The position numbers and the translations under genes are program-made. A model generated the notes under the pieces. The model was not told the DNA's origin. It ran no database searches and worked only from the letters and a program-made list of their open reading frames with translations. A stretch of DNA of 64,000 nucleotides from Rhodococcus globerulus NBRC 14531 (GTDB lineage Bacteria; Actinomycetota; Actinomycetes; Mycobacteriales; Mycobacteriaceae). The DNA lies in NCBI RefSeq assembly GCF_001894805.1, contig NZ_BCWX01000004.1, positions 590,122 to 654,121 on the forward strand. Direction: 5' to 3'. This document shows, in pieces, positions 51,009-60,771 of the stretch. Positions within the stretch are counted from its first letter, which is position 1, and each line of letters opens with the position of its first letter.

Positions 51009-52217
51009 ATGGTCGACACACGACTTCCGGTCACGGTGCTCTCAGGCTTCCTGGGAGCCGGGAAAACGACACTCCTCAACGAGATTCTGCGTAACCGTGA
51101 GGGTCGACGAGTGGCGGTGATCGTCAACGACATGAGCGAAATCAACATCGACAGTGCAGAAGTCGAGCGCGAGATATCGCTGAGTCGGTCCGAGGAGAGA
51201 TTGGTCGAGATGACCAACGGCTGCATCTGCTGCACTCTGCGTGAAGACCTTCTCGCTGAGATTGCGACGCTGGCCGCCGACGGTCGCTTCGACTACCTTC
51301 TCATCGAATCTTCGGGCATTTCCGAACCGCTGCCCGTCGCGGAAACGTTCACTTTCATCGATACCGACGGTCACGCTCTGGCGGACATCGCTCGCCTCGA
51401 CACCATGGTGACAGTCGTCGACGGACACAGTTTTCTCCGTGACTACGCGGCTGGGGGTCGCGTCGACACCGATGCCCCAGAAGACGAACGAGACATCGCG
51501 GATCTGCTGGTCGATCAGATCGAATTTGCCGACGTCATCCTGGTAAGCAAAGCCGATCTCGTGACGCCACAACACCTGATCGAACTGACAGCGGTCCTAC
51601 GATCTTTGAATGCGACTGCCGCGATAGTGCCAATGACTCATGGCCGAATTCCACTCGACACCATTCTCGATACCGGTTTGTTCTCTCTCGAGAGAGCAGC
51701 GCAGGCCCCTGGCTGGCTACAAGAACTTCAAGGTGAACACACCCCCGAAACCGAAGAGTACGGAATCAGTTCGGTGGTGTACCGCGAGCGCGCACCCTTC
51801 CACCCACAACGGCTACACGACTTCCTCACGAGCGAGTGGACAAACGGAAGGCTACTTCGGGCCAAGGGCTATTTCTGGAATGCCTTCCGGTTCAACGAGA
51901 TCGGCAGTATTTCTCAGGCAGGACATCTCATCCGGCACGGATACGTCGGACGATGGTGGAAGTTTCTTTCCGACGATCTCTGGCCCGCCGATGACTACCG
52001 TCGTTCGGGAATCCTCGACAAGTGGGAAGAACCCGTCGGCGACTGCCGGCAGGAGCTCGTCTTCATCGGCCAGGGCATCGACCCGGTTCGACTTCGCAGA
52101 GAACTCGATGCCTGCCTACTCACCACAGCGGAGATCGAACTCGGGCCAGACGTGTGGACCACGTGGCAAGACCCGCTCGGAGCCGGACACAGCGAGTCAA
52201 CCGCTGCGGCCCCCTGA
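51009..52217 (+). CDS. Nitrile hydratase activator, CobW/P47K-type GTPase metallochaperone
   Basis: 402 residues. Walker [12 protein letters not shown] near the N-terminus, the metal-binding GCICC motif ([11 protein letters not shown]) and the GTPase SKAD box are present; a CobW_C domain follows. In Fe-type nitrile hydratase operons this protein is needed to insert iron and obtain active enzyme. Co-type operons instead have a small beta-like activator, so this supports the Fe-type call. ATG 51009 is 116 bp after the beta stop; a short in-frame extension upstream is not coding by appearance. The 3' end overlaps the LysR gene by 21 bp. Confidence 0.93.
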   Translation: MVDTRLPVTVLSGFLGAGKTTLLNEILRNREGRRVAVIVNDMSEINIDSAEVEREISLSRSEERLVEMTNGCICCTLREDLLAEIATLAADGRFDYLLIESSGISEPLPVAETFTFIDTDGHALADIARLDTMVTVVDGHSFLRDYAAGGRVDTDAPEDERDIADLLVDQIEFADVILVSKADLVTPQHLIELTAVLRSLNATAAIVPMTHGRIPLDTILDTGLFSLERAAQAPGWLQELQGEHTPETEEYGISSVVYRERAPFHPQRLHDFLTSEWTNGRLLRAKGYFWNAFRFNEIGSISQAGHLIRHGYVGRWWKFLSDDLWPADDYRRSGILDKWEEPVGDCRQELVFIGQGIDPVRLRRELDACLLTTAEIELGPDVWTTWQDPLGAGHSESTAAAP

Positions 52218-53123
52218 GCCGTCACCGAGGGTTGCCGGATCAAGGGCTTGCAGCACTACCCGAATCGCCGGGCTGGAATCCGCGCTTCGGCGCCACGCTG
52301 CATGCACCTCACGCTTCGGTGCCCGCTCCAGTGGCCGCGACACCAACTCTTCCCCCAACGGCGGACGGGCAAGGCGAGGAATCAAAGCGATTACCTCTCC
52401 CGAAGAAACCAGCGACAGCTGCGTGGCAAAATCGTCGACCAGATGTCGCACATCGGCATCCTCGCCCACGTCGGCGAACAACCGTCGGAACCACTGGTGA
52501 CACACGGTCCCCGGCGGACTTGTCACCCACGCGTGACCCGCTAGGTCGGCACTGGTCAGAGGTCGGTCGAGCTGCGCAAGTGCATGCGTCCGATTCATCA
52601 CGACATCACCGACATCAGTGTGAATGTGACGCTCGGCCAGCGACGAAGGAAGCGAAGGCGGCAATCCATCGGCATCGTGAACAACCGCAAAGTCCGCGGT
52701 ACCGGCGTCGACGCTGTGCAGCGCCTGGTCCGGGTCCTGCTCGGTGACGCGCACTTGTAGGTCCGGGCACTCGGTCGACAATCGCACGATCGCCGGCGCA
52801 AGCAGCCCCCGGATTCCTGTCGAGAATGCCGCTACTCGGAGTACTCCACGCGGCGCACCGTCCGAAACCGACTGTGCTGCTTCGACGCAACGCTCCAGCG
52901 CGTCGAACACATCAGGCGCCGAATCGACGATGGCCTGCCCGGCGGGCGTGAGCACAACTCCGCGGCCTGCAGTCGCAAGCACCGGTACACCGACTTGACG
53001 CTCGAGCCTCTTGATCTGCTGCGATATCGCCGACGCTGTGAACCCGAGTTCCTCTGCGGCTCGCGCCAGCGTTCCGAGAGCGGCCACCGACCGCAGCGCC
53101 CGCAAAGCTCCGACATCGATCAT
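52197..53123 (-). CDS. LysR family transcriptional regulator
   Basis: 308 residues. The N-terminal winged helix opens [38 protein letters not shown] (helices 1-3, in parts), followed by a LysR_substrate domain. It is convergent with the nitrile hydratase activator and divergent from the DapA-family gene (72-bp gap), which is its most likely target. A role in the nitrile cluster is less likely given the orientation. Confidence 0.91.
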   Translation of the reverse strand: MIDVGALRALRSVAALGTLARAAEELGFTASAISQQIKRLERQVGVPVLATAGRGVVLTPAGQAIVDSAPDVFDALERCVEAAQSVSDGAPRGVLRVAAFSTGIRGLLAPAIVRLSTECPDLQVRVTEQDPDQALHSVDAGTADFAVVHDADGLPPSLPSSLAERHIHTDVGDVVMNRTHALAQLDRPLTSADLAGHAWVTSPPGTVCHQWFRRLFADVGEDADVRHLVDDFATQLSLVSSGEVIALIPRLARPPLGEELVSRPLERAPKREVHAAWRRSADSSPAIRVVLQALDPATLGDGSGGRSG

Positions 53124-53195
53124 GAAGCCAGGCTACGCAATATCGCGAAAAAAACATCGCTGGACCGAAGGTATCGGCACAGGCACGATCACTTC

Positions 53196-54104
53196 ATGAC
53201 CATCTCGCAGCACCGCGCCGAACTACTCTTCGGCACCAACCTCGTCGCCATGGTGACTCCGATGCGCCCCGACGGAACGCTCGACGAAACGGGCATCACC
53301 AGTCTCGTCGACCACCTGTTGAGCACCGGATGTGACGGCATCGTCGTCGGTGGAACCACCGGCGAGTCGCCCACCTTGACCGAACCCGAAATGACGCGAC
53401 TGGTCAGAGCAGTGAGCGAACAGTCGAACAATCGGGCTCGGGTGATCGCTGGTGTCGGCACCTACAACACTGCCGACAGCATCCGTCGTGCCCGCGACGC
53501 CGAGGCAGCGGGAGCGGACGCATTGCTACTCGTCTGCCCCTATTACTCCAAGCCGACTCAGGCCGGAATCGTGGCCCACTGCGTCGCGGTTGCAGACGCC
53601 ACCGAACTGCCCGTGATGCTCTACGACGTTCCCGCCAGGACGGGCGTCGCCATGGAAACCTCCACACTGATCGAACTCTCCGACCACCCCCTGATCCGGG
53701 CGGTCAAGGATGCCAAGGGCGACCTCTTCGAAGCAATGACGGTCATGTCCCGAACATCGCTGGCCTATTACTGCGGTATCGACGAACTCAACTTGCCCTA
53801 CCTCGCGTGTGGCGCCGCAGGCGTGGTCAGCGTCGTGGGCAACGTCCTCGCCGACCGCAACGCCGAACTCATCAGCGCCGTCCGGGTCGGCGACCTCAGC
53901 TCCGCTAACGCTGTCCAAAGCTCGCTACTCGAGATCGTGGACGCCATCATGCGCACGTCCCAAGGTGCGGTCATGGCCAAGGCCGCCCTGGCAGAACTCG
54001 GAATCATCCCGCACGCCGGCGTGCGCCTTCCACTGATCGAGTCGCCGCCCGCTCACCGGCGTCGCCTCACCGAAGCAATGGGTACTCTGTCGATAGCAGT
54101 CTGA
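53196..54104 (+). CDS. DapA-family (dihydrodipicolinate synthase-like) aldolase
   Basis: 302 residues. The class I aldolase landmarks are GGTTGESPTLT, CPYYSKPTQ (Tyr133 equivalent), DVPARTGV (Arg138 equivalent) and the Schiff-base Lys in AVKDAKGD. All residues needed for 4-hydroxy-tetrahydrodipicolinate synthase are present, so a DapA activity is possible. But the gene is isolated from other lysine genes and beside a LysR regulator, so it may be a paralogue for another pyruvate-dependent aldol reaction. ATG 53196 is used; there is little leader. Confidence 0.87.
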   Translation: MTISQHRAELLFGTNLVAMVTPMRPDGTLDETGITSLVDHLLSTGCDGIVVGGTTGESPTLTEPEMTRLVRAVSEQSNNRARVIAGVGTYNTADSIRRARDAEAAGADALLLVCPYYSKPTQAGIVAHCVAVADATELPVMLYDVPARTGVAMETSTLIELSDHPLIRAVKDAKGDLFEAMTVMSRTSLAYYCGIDELNLPYLACGAAGVVSVVGNVLADRNAELISAVRVGDLSSANAVQSSLLEIVDAIMRTSQGAVMAKAALAELGIIPHAGVRLPLIESPPAHRRRLTEAMGTLSIAV

Positions 54105-54237
54105 CCATTTCCCGCACCCGCTGATACTTAAAATCACGCTGATTTGAAAGCGTGCGCCCAGTGCAGAAGCCTGATGTCCGAAATCTGCAAGCGTTCTTCC
54201 ACCCGGAGATCGCTACGGTTAGGACTACGCTGCTCGC

Positions 54238-56049
54238 ATGTTTTCCTCCGTCGCAGCGAAGATCCGCTTGGTGGTGGCACTGCTCCTCACCGCACTCTTG
54301 GCGCTAACTCTGTCATCGTGCTCGAGCAGTTCGGAATCATCGGCAGCCCCCACAGACCTGTGTGCGCCTCCCGGAGTGGGAGCTGCAACCGCAGCGCCCA
54401 CAAACCTGGACGCAGCCGCAGGTGCAGGCGCCGAAGACCGATACACCACGGCCACCGTCACCCCGATCGACCAGATCGACATCTCGAAACTCAACCTGAT
54501 CAAACCGGGTGTCATCACCGTCGGCACGCTCGGCGACGCGCCGCCGAGCATCTGCGTCAACTCCGAGAATCAGTACACCGGTTACGACAACGAGCTCCTC
54601 AAAGCCATCGCAGACAAGCTGGGCCTGAAGGTCGAGTTTGTCGGCACCGAGTTTGCCGGTCTGCTCGCGCAGGTCGCCGGACGCCGCTTCGACGTCGGCT
54701 CCTCGTCCATCACCACCACGGATGAGCGTCGTAATACCGTCGGCTTCACGAACGGCTACGACTTCGGCTACTTCTCCCTCGTCGTACCCAACGGCAGCCC
54801 CATCACCGGCTTCGGCGATCTGGACGCGTCCAAACGCATCGGCGTCGTACAGGGAACGGTTCAGGACGATTACGTCGTCAACACCTTGAAGCTCGATCCA
54901 GTGAAGTTCCCCGACTACGCAACCGCGTACGCGAACCTCAAATCCGGCCAGATCGACGCCTGGGTCGCACCGTCACAGCAGGCCGAAGGCGCCATCGCCC
55001 CGGGTGATCCCACGTCGATCATCCAGAACACCTTCTCGGTGAACAACTTTGTCGGCTGGGCAGTGAACAAGGAAAACCAGCCGCTCATCGACGCCCTGAA
55101 CTCGGGTCTCGACGCCGTCATCGCCGACGGAACCTGGGCCGAGCTTTACTCCGACTGGGTTCCGCGCGAACTTCCCGAGGGTTGGAAGCCCGGCTCCAAG
55201 GCCGCCGCGACGCCTGAGTTGCCGGACTTCGCCGCCCTCGCGGCCGAGAAGCCTGCCACGACGGACGAGACGACGACCTACCAGCCCAAGTCGACGTTCC
55301 AGCAGCTCAAGGACACGTTCTTCGACTGGCAGCTGTACAAGCAAGCGTTCCCGGATCTCCTGAAGACCGGTTTGCCCAACACCATCATTCTGGCGCTCGC
55401 GTCCGGCGTTATCGGCACAGTATTGGGCATGCTGCTGGCAGTCGCGGGAATCTCGCGGACGCGTTGGCTGCGCTGGCCGGCGCGCGTCTACACGGACATC
55501 TTCCGCGGCCTGCCGGCCGTCGTCATCATCTTGATCGTCGGCCTGGGCGTCGGCCCCATCGTCAAGAACATCACCGGCAGCAACCCGTACTGGCTGGGCG
55601 TCGCGGCGCTGTCGCTACTCGCGTCGGCGTATATCGGTGAGATCTTCCGATCGGGTATCCAGAGCGTCGAACCCGGCCAGCTCGAGGCCTCTCGCGCGTT
55701 GGGCTTCAGCTACCGCAAATCCATGTCGCTTGTGGTCATTCCTCAGGGTGTACGACGCGTTCTGCCTGCATTGATGAATCAGTTCATCTCGCTGATCAAG
55801 GACTCGTCGCTGATCTACTTCCTGGGACTGCTCGTCACACAGCGCGAACTTTTTGCCGTGGGACGCGACCTCAACGCCCAGACCGGAAACCTGTCACCGC
55901 TCGTCGCGGCCGGCCTGTTCTACCTCGCGCTGACCATCCCGCTGACCCACCTCGTCAACTACATCGACAATCGCCTCCGGACGGGACGCGCCGACACTTC
56001 CGGCACGTTGGATCCGCTCGAGCAGGCCATCGTCGTGGAAAGGGGCTGA
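54238..56049 (+). CDS. Amino-acid ABC transporter: binding protein fused to permease
   Basis: 603 residues. A lipoprotein-like signal ends in LSSC (Cys28). A solute-binding domain (about 70-310, SBP_bac_3: [37 protein letters not shown] in parts, [12 protein letters not shown]) precedes a His/Gln-type permease domain from about 370. The permease carries an EAA-like loop [23 protein letters not shown] (in parts). Such fusions keep a binding domain tethered at the channel. If the Cys is lipidated, the signal is cleaved; otherwise it is a membrane anchor. Its ATPase starts 4 bp later. Glutamine, glutamate or another polar amino acid is likely. Confidence 0.9.
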   Translation: MFSSVAAKIRLVVALLLTALLALTLSSCSSSSESSAAPTDLCAPPGVGAATAAPTNLDAAAGAGAEDRYTTATVTPIDQIDISKLNLIKPGVITVGTLGDAPPSICVNSENQYTGYDNELLKAIADKLGLKVEFVGTEFAGLLAQVAGRRFDVGSSSITTTDERRNTVGFTNGYDFGYFSLVVPNGSPITGFGDLDASKRIGVVQGTVQDDYVVNTLKLDPVKFPDYATAYANLKSGQIDAWVAPSQQAEGAIAPGDPTSIIQNTFSVNNFVGWAVNKENQPLIDALNSGLDAVIADGTWAELYSDWVPRELPEGWKPGSKAAATPELPDFAALAAEKPATTDETTTYQPKSTFQQLKDTFFDWQLYKQAFPDLLKTGLPNTIILALASGVIGTVLGMLLAVAGISRTRWLRWPARVYTDIFRGLPAVVIILIVGLGVGPIVKNITGSNPYWLGVAALSLLASAYIGEIFRSGIQSVEPGQLEASRALGFSYRKSMSLVVIPQGVRRVLPALMNQFISLIKDSSLIYFLGLLVTQRELFAVGRDLNAQTGNLSPLVAAGLFYLALTIPLTHLVNYIDNRLRTGRADTSGTLDPLEQAIVVERG

Positions 56050-56053
56050 GGAC

Positions 56054-56797
56054 ATGACCAGCTCTGAACTGAAATCCGTCTCCCTCACCGGCACGGACCT
56101 GCACCTGTCCTTCGGCACCAACAAAGTCCTGCGGGGCGTCAACCTCCACGTCGACGCCGGCAATACCGTCACCGTCATCGGGCCGTCCGGATCGGGCAAG
56201 TCGACGCTCTTGCGCGTGCTGAACCGCCTGCACGAGCCCGAGCAGGGTGACGTTCTCCTCGACGGGAAGTCCGTCCTGAAGGACAACCCTGACGAGTTGC
56301 GACAGCGCATCGGCATGGTGTTCCAGCACTTCAACCTGTTCCCGCACAAGACGGTGGCCGAGAACATCGCGCTAGGACCGAACAAGCTCAAGGGACTGTC
56401 CAAGGACGCGGCTCGCGCATTGGCCCTCGAGCAGCTCGAACTGGTGGGACTGCGGGAGAAGGCGGATTCCCGCCCGGGCAACCTGTCCGGTGGCCAGCAG
56501 CAACGTGTTGCTATCGCCCGGGCCTTGGCAATGAAGCCCGAAGTCATGTTCTTCGACGAAGCGACATCGGCCCTCGACCCCGAATTGGTCAAGGGCGTGT
56601 TGGCCCTCATGGCAGACCTCGCGAAATCCGGCATGACGATGGTGGTCGTGACCCACGAAATGGGCTTCGCCCGTTCCGTTTCCGACAAGGTGCTGTTCAT
56701 GGATCGTGGCGCCGTTGTCGAAACAGGAACTCCGGAACAGCTATTCGACGATCCGGAAACGGAACGATTGCAGGCGTTCTTGTCGCAGGTGTTGTAG
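56054..56797 (+). CDS. Amino-acid ABC transporter ATPase, GlnQ type
   Basis: 247 residues. Walker [11 protein letters not shown]-loop [14 protein letters not shown], signature [17 protein letters not shown], Walker [15 protein letters not shown] (the usual Pro after Glu is Ala, as in GlnQ proteins) and H-loop [12 protein letters not shown]. It energises the fused transporter upstream. The stop lies in a terminator hairpin. Confidence 0.94.
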   Translation: MTSSELKSVSLTGTDLHLSFGTNKVLRGVNLHVDAGNTVTVIGPSGSGKSTLLRVLNRLHEPEQGDVLLDGKSVLKDNPDELRQRIGMVFQHFNLFPHKTVAENIALGPNKLKGLSKDAARALALEQLELVGLREKADSRPGNLSGGQQQRVAIARALAMKPEVMFFDEATSALDPELVKGVLALMADLAKSGMTMVVVTHEMGFARSVSDKVLFMDRGAVVETGTPEQLFDDPETERLQAFLSQVL

Positions 56798-56812
56798 GGG
56801 CCTTCGGCCCTA
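56795..56812. terminator. Compact hairpin spanning two convergent stop codons
   Basis: TAGGGGCC-TTC-GGCCCTA: seven base pairs with one bulged G and a 3-nt loop. It contains the TAG of the GlnQ-type gene and the complementary TAG of the response regulator gene. Confidence 0.6.
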
Positions 56813-57424
56813 AATCCACCCCTGTCGGCGGGCGATCACCGCAGCCTCATGTCGATTGGCCGCACCGAGTTTGGTGACGGCTGAAGACAAGTAATTGCGT
56901 GTGGTGCCCGCCGACAGGTGTGCGCGGGTCGCGATCTCTTCTATGGATGCACCGTCGGCCGCGTACTCGAGCACATCCGCTTCCCGCGGTGTCAGCGGTG
57001 AATCACCGGCGCCGATCGCTTCGGCTGCCAACGACGGGTCGACGTATCGTCCACCGGAGTGAACGCTGCGAACCACTTCCGCGAGGGTCGTTGCCGACGT
57101 CGTCTTGGGAAGGAATCCCCGGACACCGGCCGCGAGCGCCTTCTTCAAGTAGCCCGGACGGCCGTGGCTCGTCACAATGATCGACGCACATCCCGGCACG
57201 GATTGTGCGATCTCCTGCGCCGTTTCGATCCCGTCGATACCGGCCATCTGAAGATCCAAAACGGCAACGTCCGGCTGAAATTCCACAGCGGCGACAACGG
57301 CTGCTTCTCCCGATTCCGCTTCGGCCACAACAACTATGTCGTCCTCGAGCGAGAGCATCATCGCAAGTGCGGATCGGATGAGATTTTCGTCGTCGGCAAG
57401 CAATACCTTGATCGGCTCGGTCAC
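56810..57424 (-). CDS. NarL/FixJ-type response regulator
   Basis: 204 residues. The receiver domain has the acidic pocket ADDE (Asp11-Asp12), phospho-acceptor Asp57 in VAVLDLQM and Lys of FLPKTTS. The C-terminal LuxR helix-turn-helix reads LTPREADVLEYAADGASIEEIA. It shares ATGA with the kinase gene and is the last gene of a five-gene operon with an ABC exporter, so it probably regulates that operon through the palindromes at 60597-60631. Confidence 0.93.
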   Translation of the reverse strand: MTEPIKVLLADDENLIRSALAMMLSLEDDIVVVAEAESGEAAVVAAVEFQPDVAVLDLQMAGIDGIETAQEIAQSVPGCASIIVTSHGRPGYLKKALAAGVRGFLPKTTSATTLAEVVRSVHSGGRYVDPSLAAEAIGAGDSPLTPREADVLEYAADGASIEEIATRAHLSAGTTRNYLSSAVTKLGAANRHEAAVIARRQGWI

Positions 57425-58566
57425 CGAGACTCCTTGATCGGGGAAGAAAAATGTGCGGTCAGCGTGAAGGTACCTTCATCGTGGATGACCTCGAGGATGC
57501 CACCAACAGCTGTGACGCGTTCCCGTAGCCCATTCACACCGGTACCGTCACCTGCGCGTTGTTGCACTGCACCGTCGTTGGCTATCGACACGGATTCACC
57601 TGTTACCTCGATAACTGCCTGCTGCGCGGAAGAATGACGCAGTATGTTCGTCACGCCTTCGCGGACAACCCACGCTGCGGTTTCCGCCAATTCGATGGGC
57701 AGGGCATCTTCAGATCCGCGAATGTCGGTGGTAATTCCCGCCGCCTCGAGCAGTGATCGCGCACCCGCCAGCTCCGACGCCAGTGCAATGGATCGGTAGC
57801 CGCGCACCAACTCACGTGCCTCGGCGAGGGATTCCTGTGCGAGATCACGCACTTCGTCCATCTGCTGGGCAGCGCGATCGTCCCCGCGACGCGACAATGT
57901 AGCTGCCAGATCACTTTTCACCGCGATTGCCGACAGCGCACGACCGACCACGTCGTGAAGGTCACGCGAAAAGCGGAGGCGCTCTTCGGCTACCGACAGT
58001 GCGGCCGCGGCTCCGCGTGCCTCGTCAAGTTCGGTGACCATCCGCAAAAGCCATACCGACAGCTGCACCGTGAAGGTCATGAAACCCGCCACACATGCCA
58101 CCAGGATGCCGATCTCGGGTCGCCCGGCAAGCGCACACACGCCGGCAGCAACGGCTGCTCCCAGCATCACCCATCGCCACGACACCAAAGCCGCAAACGG
58201 CACCGGGACGATCATCGCCAGCCAGAAATACGGACCCTGCCCCGCGTCGTCAGCCGGTAAGGCAATAACCGCAGAGCAGAGCGCCGCCACGGTCATGACC
58301 ACCACTGGCACCTTCACCGATGCGGTGCTGGTCCCACCCAACTCGGGGATGCGATCCACTGCGACAACGGCTGCGGCCGCGCTGATCACAACGAAGAGCG
58401 CTCCGAGGTAGCGATGCATGGCCGCTTCGGTAATACCGCCGAATATCCCGAAGAAAATGCCGAGGACAAAGAACGACTGACGCGTGTACAGGCGAACCTT
58501 GTCGACACTGGACGCCGTTCGCCACGTTCGGGTCGGATTCCAGCGTCCGAAGCTCTCCGCAATCAT
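57421..58566 (-). CDS. Membrane histidine kinase, DesK/NarX-type (HisKA_3)
   Basis: 381 residues. About five or six transmembrane helices occupy residues 25-170. The dimerisation box with the phospho-His is SRDLHDVVGRALSAIAVK, and the ATPase domain follows (REGVTNILRHSSAQQA, DGTGVNGLRERV). DesK-like kinases next to an ABC exporter usually sense membrane state or an antimicrobial lipid/peptide. It pairs with the response regulator by a 4-bp overlap. Confidence 0.92.
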   Translation of the reverse strand: MIAESFGRWNPTRTWRTASSVDKVRLYTRQSFFVLGIFFGIFGGITEAAMHRYLGALFVVISAAAAVVAVDRIPELGGTSTASVKVPVVVMTVAALCSAVIALPADDAGQGPYFWLAMIVPVPFAALVSWRWVMLGAAVAAGVCALAGRPEIGILVACVAGFMTFTVQLSVWLLRMVTELDEARGAAAALSVAEERLRFSRDLHDVVGRALSAIAVKSDLAATLSRRGDDRAAQQMDEVRDLAQESLAEARELVRGYRSIALASELAGARSLLEAAGITTDIRGSEDALPIELAETAAWVVREGVTNILRHSSAQQAVIEVTGESVSIANDGAVQQRAGDGTGVNGLRERVTAVGGILEVIHDEGTFTLTAHFSSPIKESR

Positions 58567-58587
58567 GCCTACTACCTTCTCAGAGTT

Positions 58588-59370
58588 CTAAGAGCGAGGT
58601 TCCCAACGGAAGTACACATTGGCGATCAGTACCGACCCGACGATCCACGCGACCAGAACCAATAGCGGTTGACCGGCCGATACGAAAGTGTCTGCAAAAC
58701 TCGCTGCGACGGCGCCGTCGTCAGCCAGTTCGGACGACGTACGCCCCACCCATCCCAGATTCACGAGATCGAGAATCGCAGCCATCGGAGTGAAGTCGAG
58801 AACGCGAGCGATGTTGTCCGGCACGACATTTCTGATGCTCGACATCCCCGCAGTTGCCAGAATGAGGATCGGCATGCACGTGATCTGCGCGGCTTCCGCA
58901 TTGCGTGTTACCGCGGAGGTGATGAGCGCCAACGCGGTGAATACGGCGGCGCCACCGATGAACGCCACCAGCACCAGTACGGGATTGGCCGGCACACGCC
59001 CACCCAGAACCACCACGGCAATCCCTACAACCACCGTCAGCAGGCCCGTCAGCACCCATGACGGCACTGCAGGGCCGGCCAGAATCTCGGCGTCACTGCA
59101 CTCCCCTGTGCGCAGACGCTTGAGCACCAGTTCGTCGCGCCGCGTCGAATACACCGACAGCAGGTTGTAGAACACGACAAACACGAGCAGGAAGAGAGCA
59201 AAGATCTCGAGGCCCGACGCTACCGCTGTGTCGGACAGACCACCCTCACGCGAGATGATCAGAATTCCGATCGGGAAGATCAGAGGTAGGACTATAGCGT
59301 TGAAGAGCAACAGACGGTTTCGGCCCAGAAGGGTGAACTCCGCACGAGAGAGAGTTGCTATGCGGTTCAT
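58588..59370 (-). CDS. ABC-2 type exporter permease
   Basis: 260 residues with about six hydrophobic segments; the N-terminus RAEFTLLGRNRLLLFNAIVLPLIFP and the C-terminal ...VGSVLIANVYFRWEPR fit the ABC-2 membrane family. It forms an exporter with the ATPase encoded just before it (4-bp ATGA overlap). Substrate could be a drug, lantibiotic-type peptide or lipid. Confidence 0.9.
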   Translation of the reverse strand: MNRIATLSRAEFTLLGRNRLLLFNAIVLPLIFPIGILIISREGGLSDTAVASGLEIFALFLLVFVVFYNLLSVYSTRRDELVLKRLRTGECSDAEILAGPAVPSWVLTGLLTVVVGIAVVVLGGRVPANPVLVLVAFIGGAAVFTALALITSAVTRNAEAAQITCMPILILATAGMSSIRNVVPDNIARVLDFTPMAAILDLVNLGWVGRTSSELADDGAVAASFADTFVSAGQPLLVLVAWIVGSVLIANVYFRWEPRS

Positions 59371-60305
59371 ACCGGCGCCCCTTCGAGTTTGACGTGATGG
59401 TCGAATTGATCTGCTATGGACAGAAATACGGTCTCGAGGGATGCTGCCCGCGCATCCAGCCCGGACAAAGCCACGTTGTTGCGCTGAGCCCAGATCAGAA
59501 GATCGGTGAGCGTTTCCTGCACGGTGGCAGTAGTGATGACTACCACGTCACCTTCGACGCGCATCTCGGCACCAGGCAGGTTCGGAAGCAGGAGATCCGG
59601 CCTGCGCACCTTGATCTGCGCCGGATGATCCGCCACCACCTCGGCAACCGTTCCACTGCGCACTACGGTTCCGCGGTGCATGATCGCCAACTGATCACAC
59701 AACGACTCGGCCTCGTCCAGATAATGCGTCGTCAACATGATGGTGACGCCAGAGGACTTCAACTCCGCGATCAATTGCCAAGTATTACGCCGACTTTCGG
59801 GGTCGAGACCCGTCGTCGGCTCATCCAGGAACAGCACCAGCGGTTGACCGATAATGGCACAAGCCAAGTCAAGTCGACGCGCTTCGCCGCCCGAGAGGAA
59901 CTTCACGCGGGTGTCACTGCGATCGCGCATGTCGACTCGCTCGAGCACCTCGTCGACCGGCAGGGGATTCGAGCAGGTTCCGGCCCACATCGACAGACTC
60001 TCGCGAGCTGTGAGATCTTGAGGGAGGCCGCCCTTTTGGAGCATGATGCCCAAGCTCGGACGGAGTTCTCGGCGCTCCCGAACCGGATCCATACCCAGCA
60101 CGCGCACCGATCCGTCCGTTGCCCGCGAAAGTCCTTGGATTACTTCGAGACTGGATGTCTTTCCGGCGCCGTTAGTTCCGAGCAGTCCGAACAGCTGACC
60201 CTCCGCGACAGTCAGTTCGAGATCGCGGACCGCGTAGAACGCGTCTTTTCCGGAACCGTAGCGCCGGGACATGGCCTCAACCTCGATAACCGGATCGCCC
60301 TTCAT
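59367..60305 (-). CDS. ABC-2 exporter ATPase
   Basis: 312 residues. Walker A LLGTNGAGKTSSLEV, signature FLSGGEARRLDLACAI, Walker B LVLFLDEPTTGLDPES and H-loop LTTHYLDEAESLCD, all of the drug/antibiotic exporter (CcmA/DrrA) class, with the usual C-terminal extension. It is second in the operon and shares ATGA with both neighbours. Confidence 0.93.
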   Translation of the reverse strand: MKGDPVIEVEAMSRRYGSGKDAFYAVRDLELTVAEGQLFGLLGTNGAGKTSSLEVIQGLSRATDGSVRVLGMDPVRERRELRPSLGIMLQKGGLPQDLTARESLSMWAGTCSNPLPVDEVLERVDMRDRSDTRVKFLSGGEARRLDLACAIIGQPLVLFLDEPTTGLDPESRRNTWQLIAELKSSGVTIMLTTHYLDEAESLCDQLAIMHRGTVVRSGTVAEVVADHPAQIKVRRPDLLLPNLPGAEMRVEGDVVVITTATVQETLTDLLIWAQRNNVALSGLDARAASLETVFLSIADQFDHHVKLEGAPV

Positions 60306-60538
60306 CGCGCAGCCTCCGATCGGTTCCAGCCGCGCAGCCCGATGGCGAATCGGATACCCGCATAGACAGCAAGAGCAGCAACAAGAATCCAGAACACGGG
60401 ATTGGAGCCGATGATCGCGAACACCACTCCGATGAGCGCGATATTCACACCGATCACAACAAGTTCACGGCCCATCGTGGGCGCTGGTCCGATGTCCATC
60501 AGGTCCGTCAGGAGGCTTCCTTCATGTGGTTCTCTCAT
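60302..60538 (-). CDS. Small two-helix membrane protein at head of exporter operon
   Basis: 78 residues, two hydrophobic helices (ELVVIGVNIALIGVVFAIIG and FWILVAALAVYAGIRFAIGL). Not recognised as a named family. ATG 60538 is used because the upstream in-frame extension runs through the promoter palindromes. It shares ATGA with the ATPase, so its product may be part of or a helper for the exporter. Confidence 0.75.
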   Translation of the reverse strand: MREPHEGSLLTDLMDIGPAPTMGRELVVIGVNIALIGVVFAIIGSNPVFWILVAALAVYAGIRFAIGLRGWNRSEAAR

Positions 60539-60596
60539 GCCACCAAGCCTCGCGGAAAGTCTGAGCCAAAAACAGTGCAGAGCATCATCACCTACG

Positions 60597-60631
60597 GTGA
60601 CACTGTCACGGATCGGCGATGACAAATGTCA
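60597..60631. promoter_or_regulatory. Paired TGACA/TGTCA palindromes, probable response-regulator sites
   Basis: GTGACA-C-TGTCAC (60597-60609) and TGACA-AA-TGTCA (60620-60631) are two inverted repeats of the same half-site, centres about 22 bp apart, or two helical turns. They lie 60-90 bp upstream of the exporter operon start. LuxR-type response regulators commonly bind such paired dyads, so autoregulation by the operon's own regulator is likely. Confidence 0.6.
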
Positions 60632-60660
60632 TGAGGCGTCCCCGCGGGGACGCCTCATGA
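60629..60660. repeat. Perfect 32-bp palindrome
   Basis: TCATGAGGCGTCCCCG (60629-60644) is followed immediately by its exact reverse complement. It would form a 16-bp stem with almost no loop. It sits between divergent genes, not after a gene, so an insulator or terminator against read-through in either direction, or an extra regulator site, are the options. Confidence 0.85.
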
Positions 60661-60771
60661 ATTACAGGTAAGGGTCGCCTCGTTGTTTTGCCGTTCATTA
60701 TTACGTTCCTTTACCCTCGCTTACGGCTTCTACGGTTCCCGAGACCATTCAACGAATCTCGGGAGTTCACG

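Noticed and set aside
54135..54154. Hairpin CACGCT/AGCGTG as a terminator after the DapA-family gene
   Set aside because: Only 6 bp of stem with an 8-nt loop and no T-run; too weak to list.
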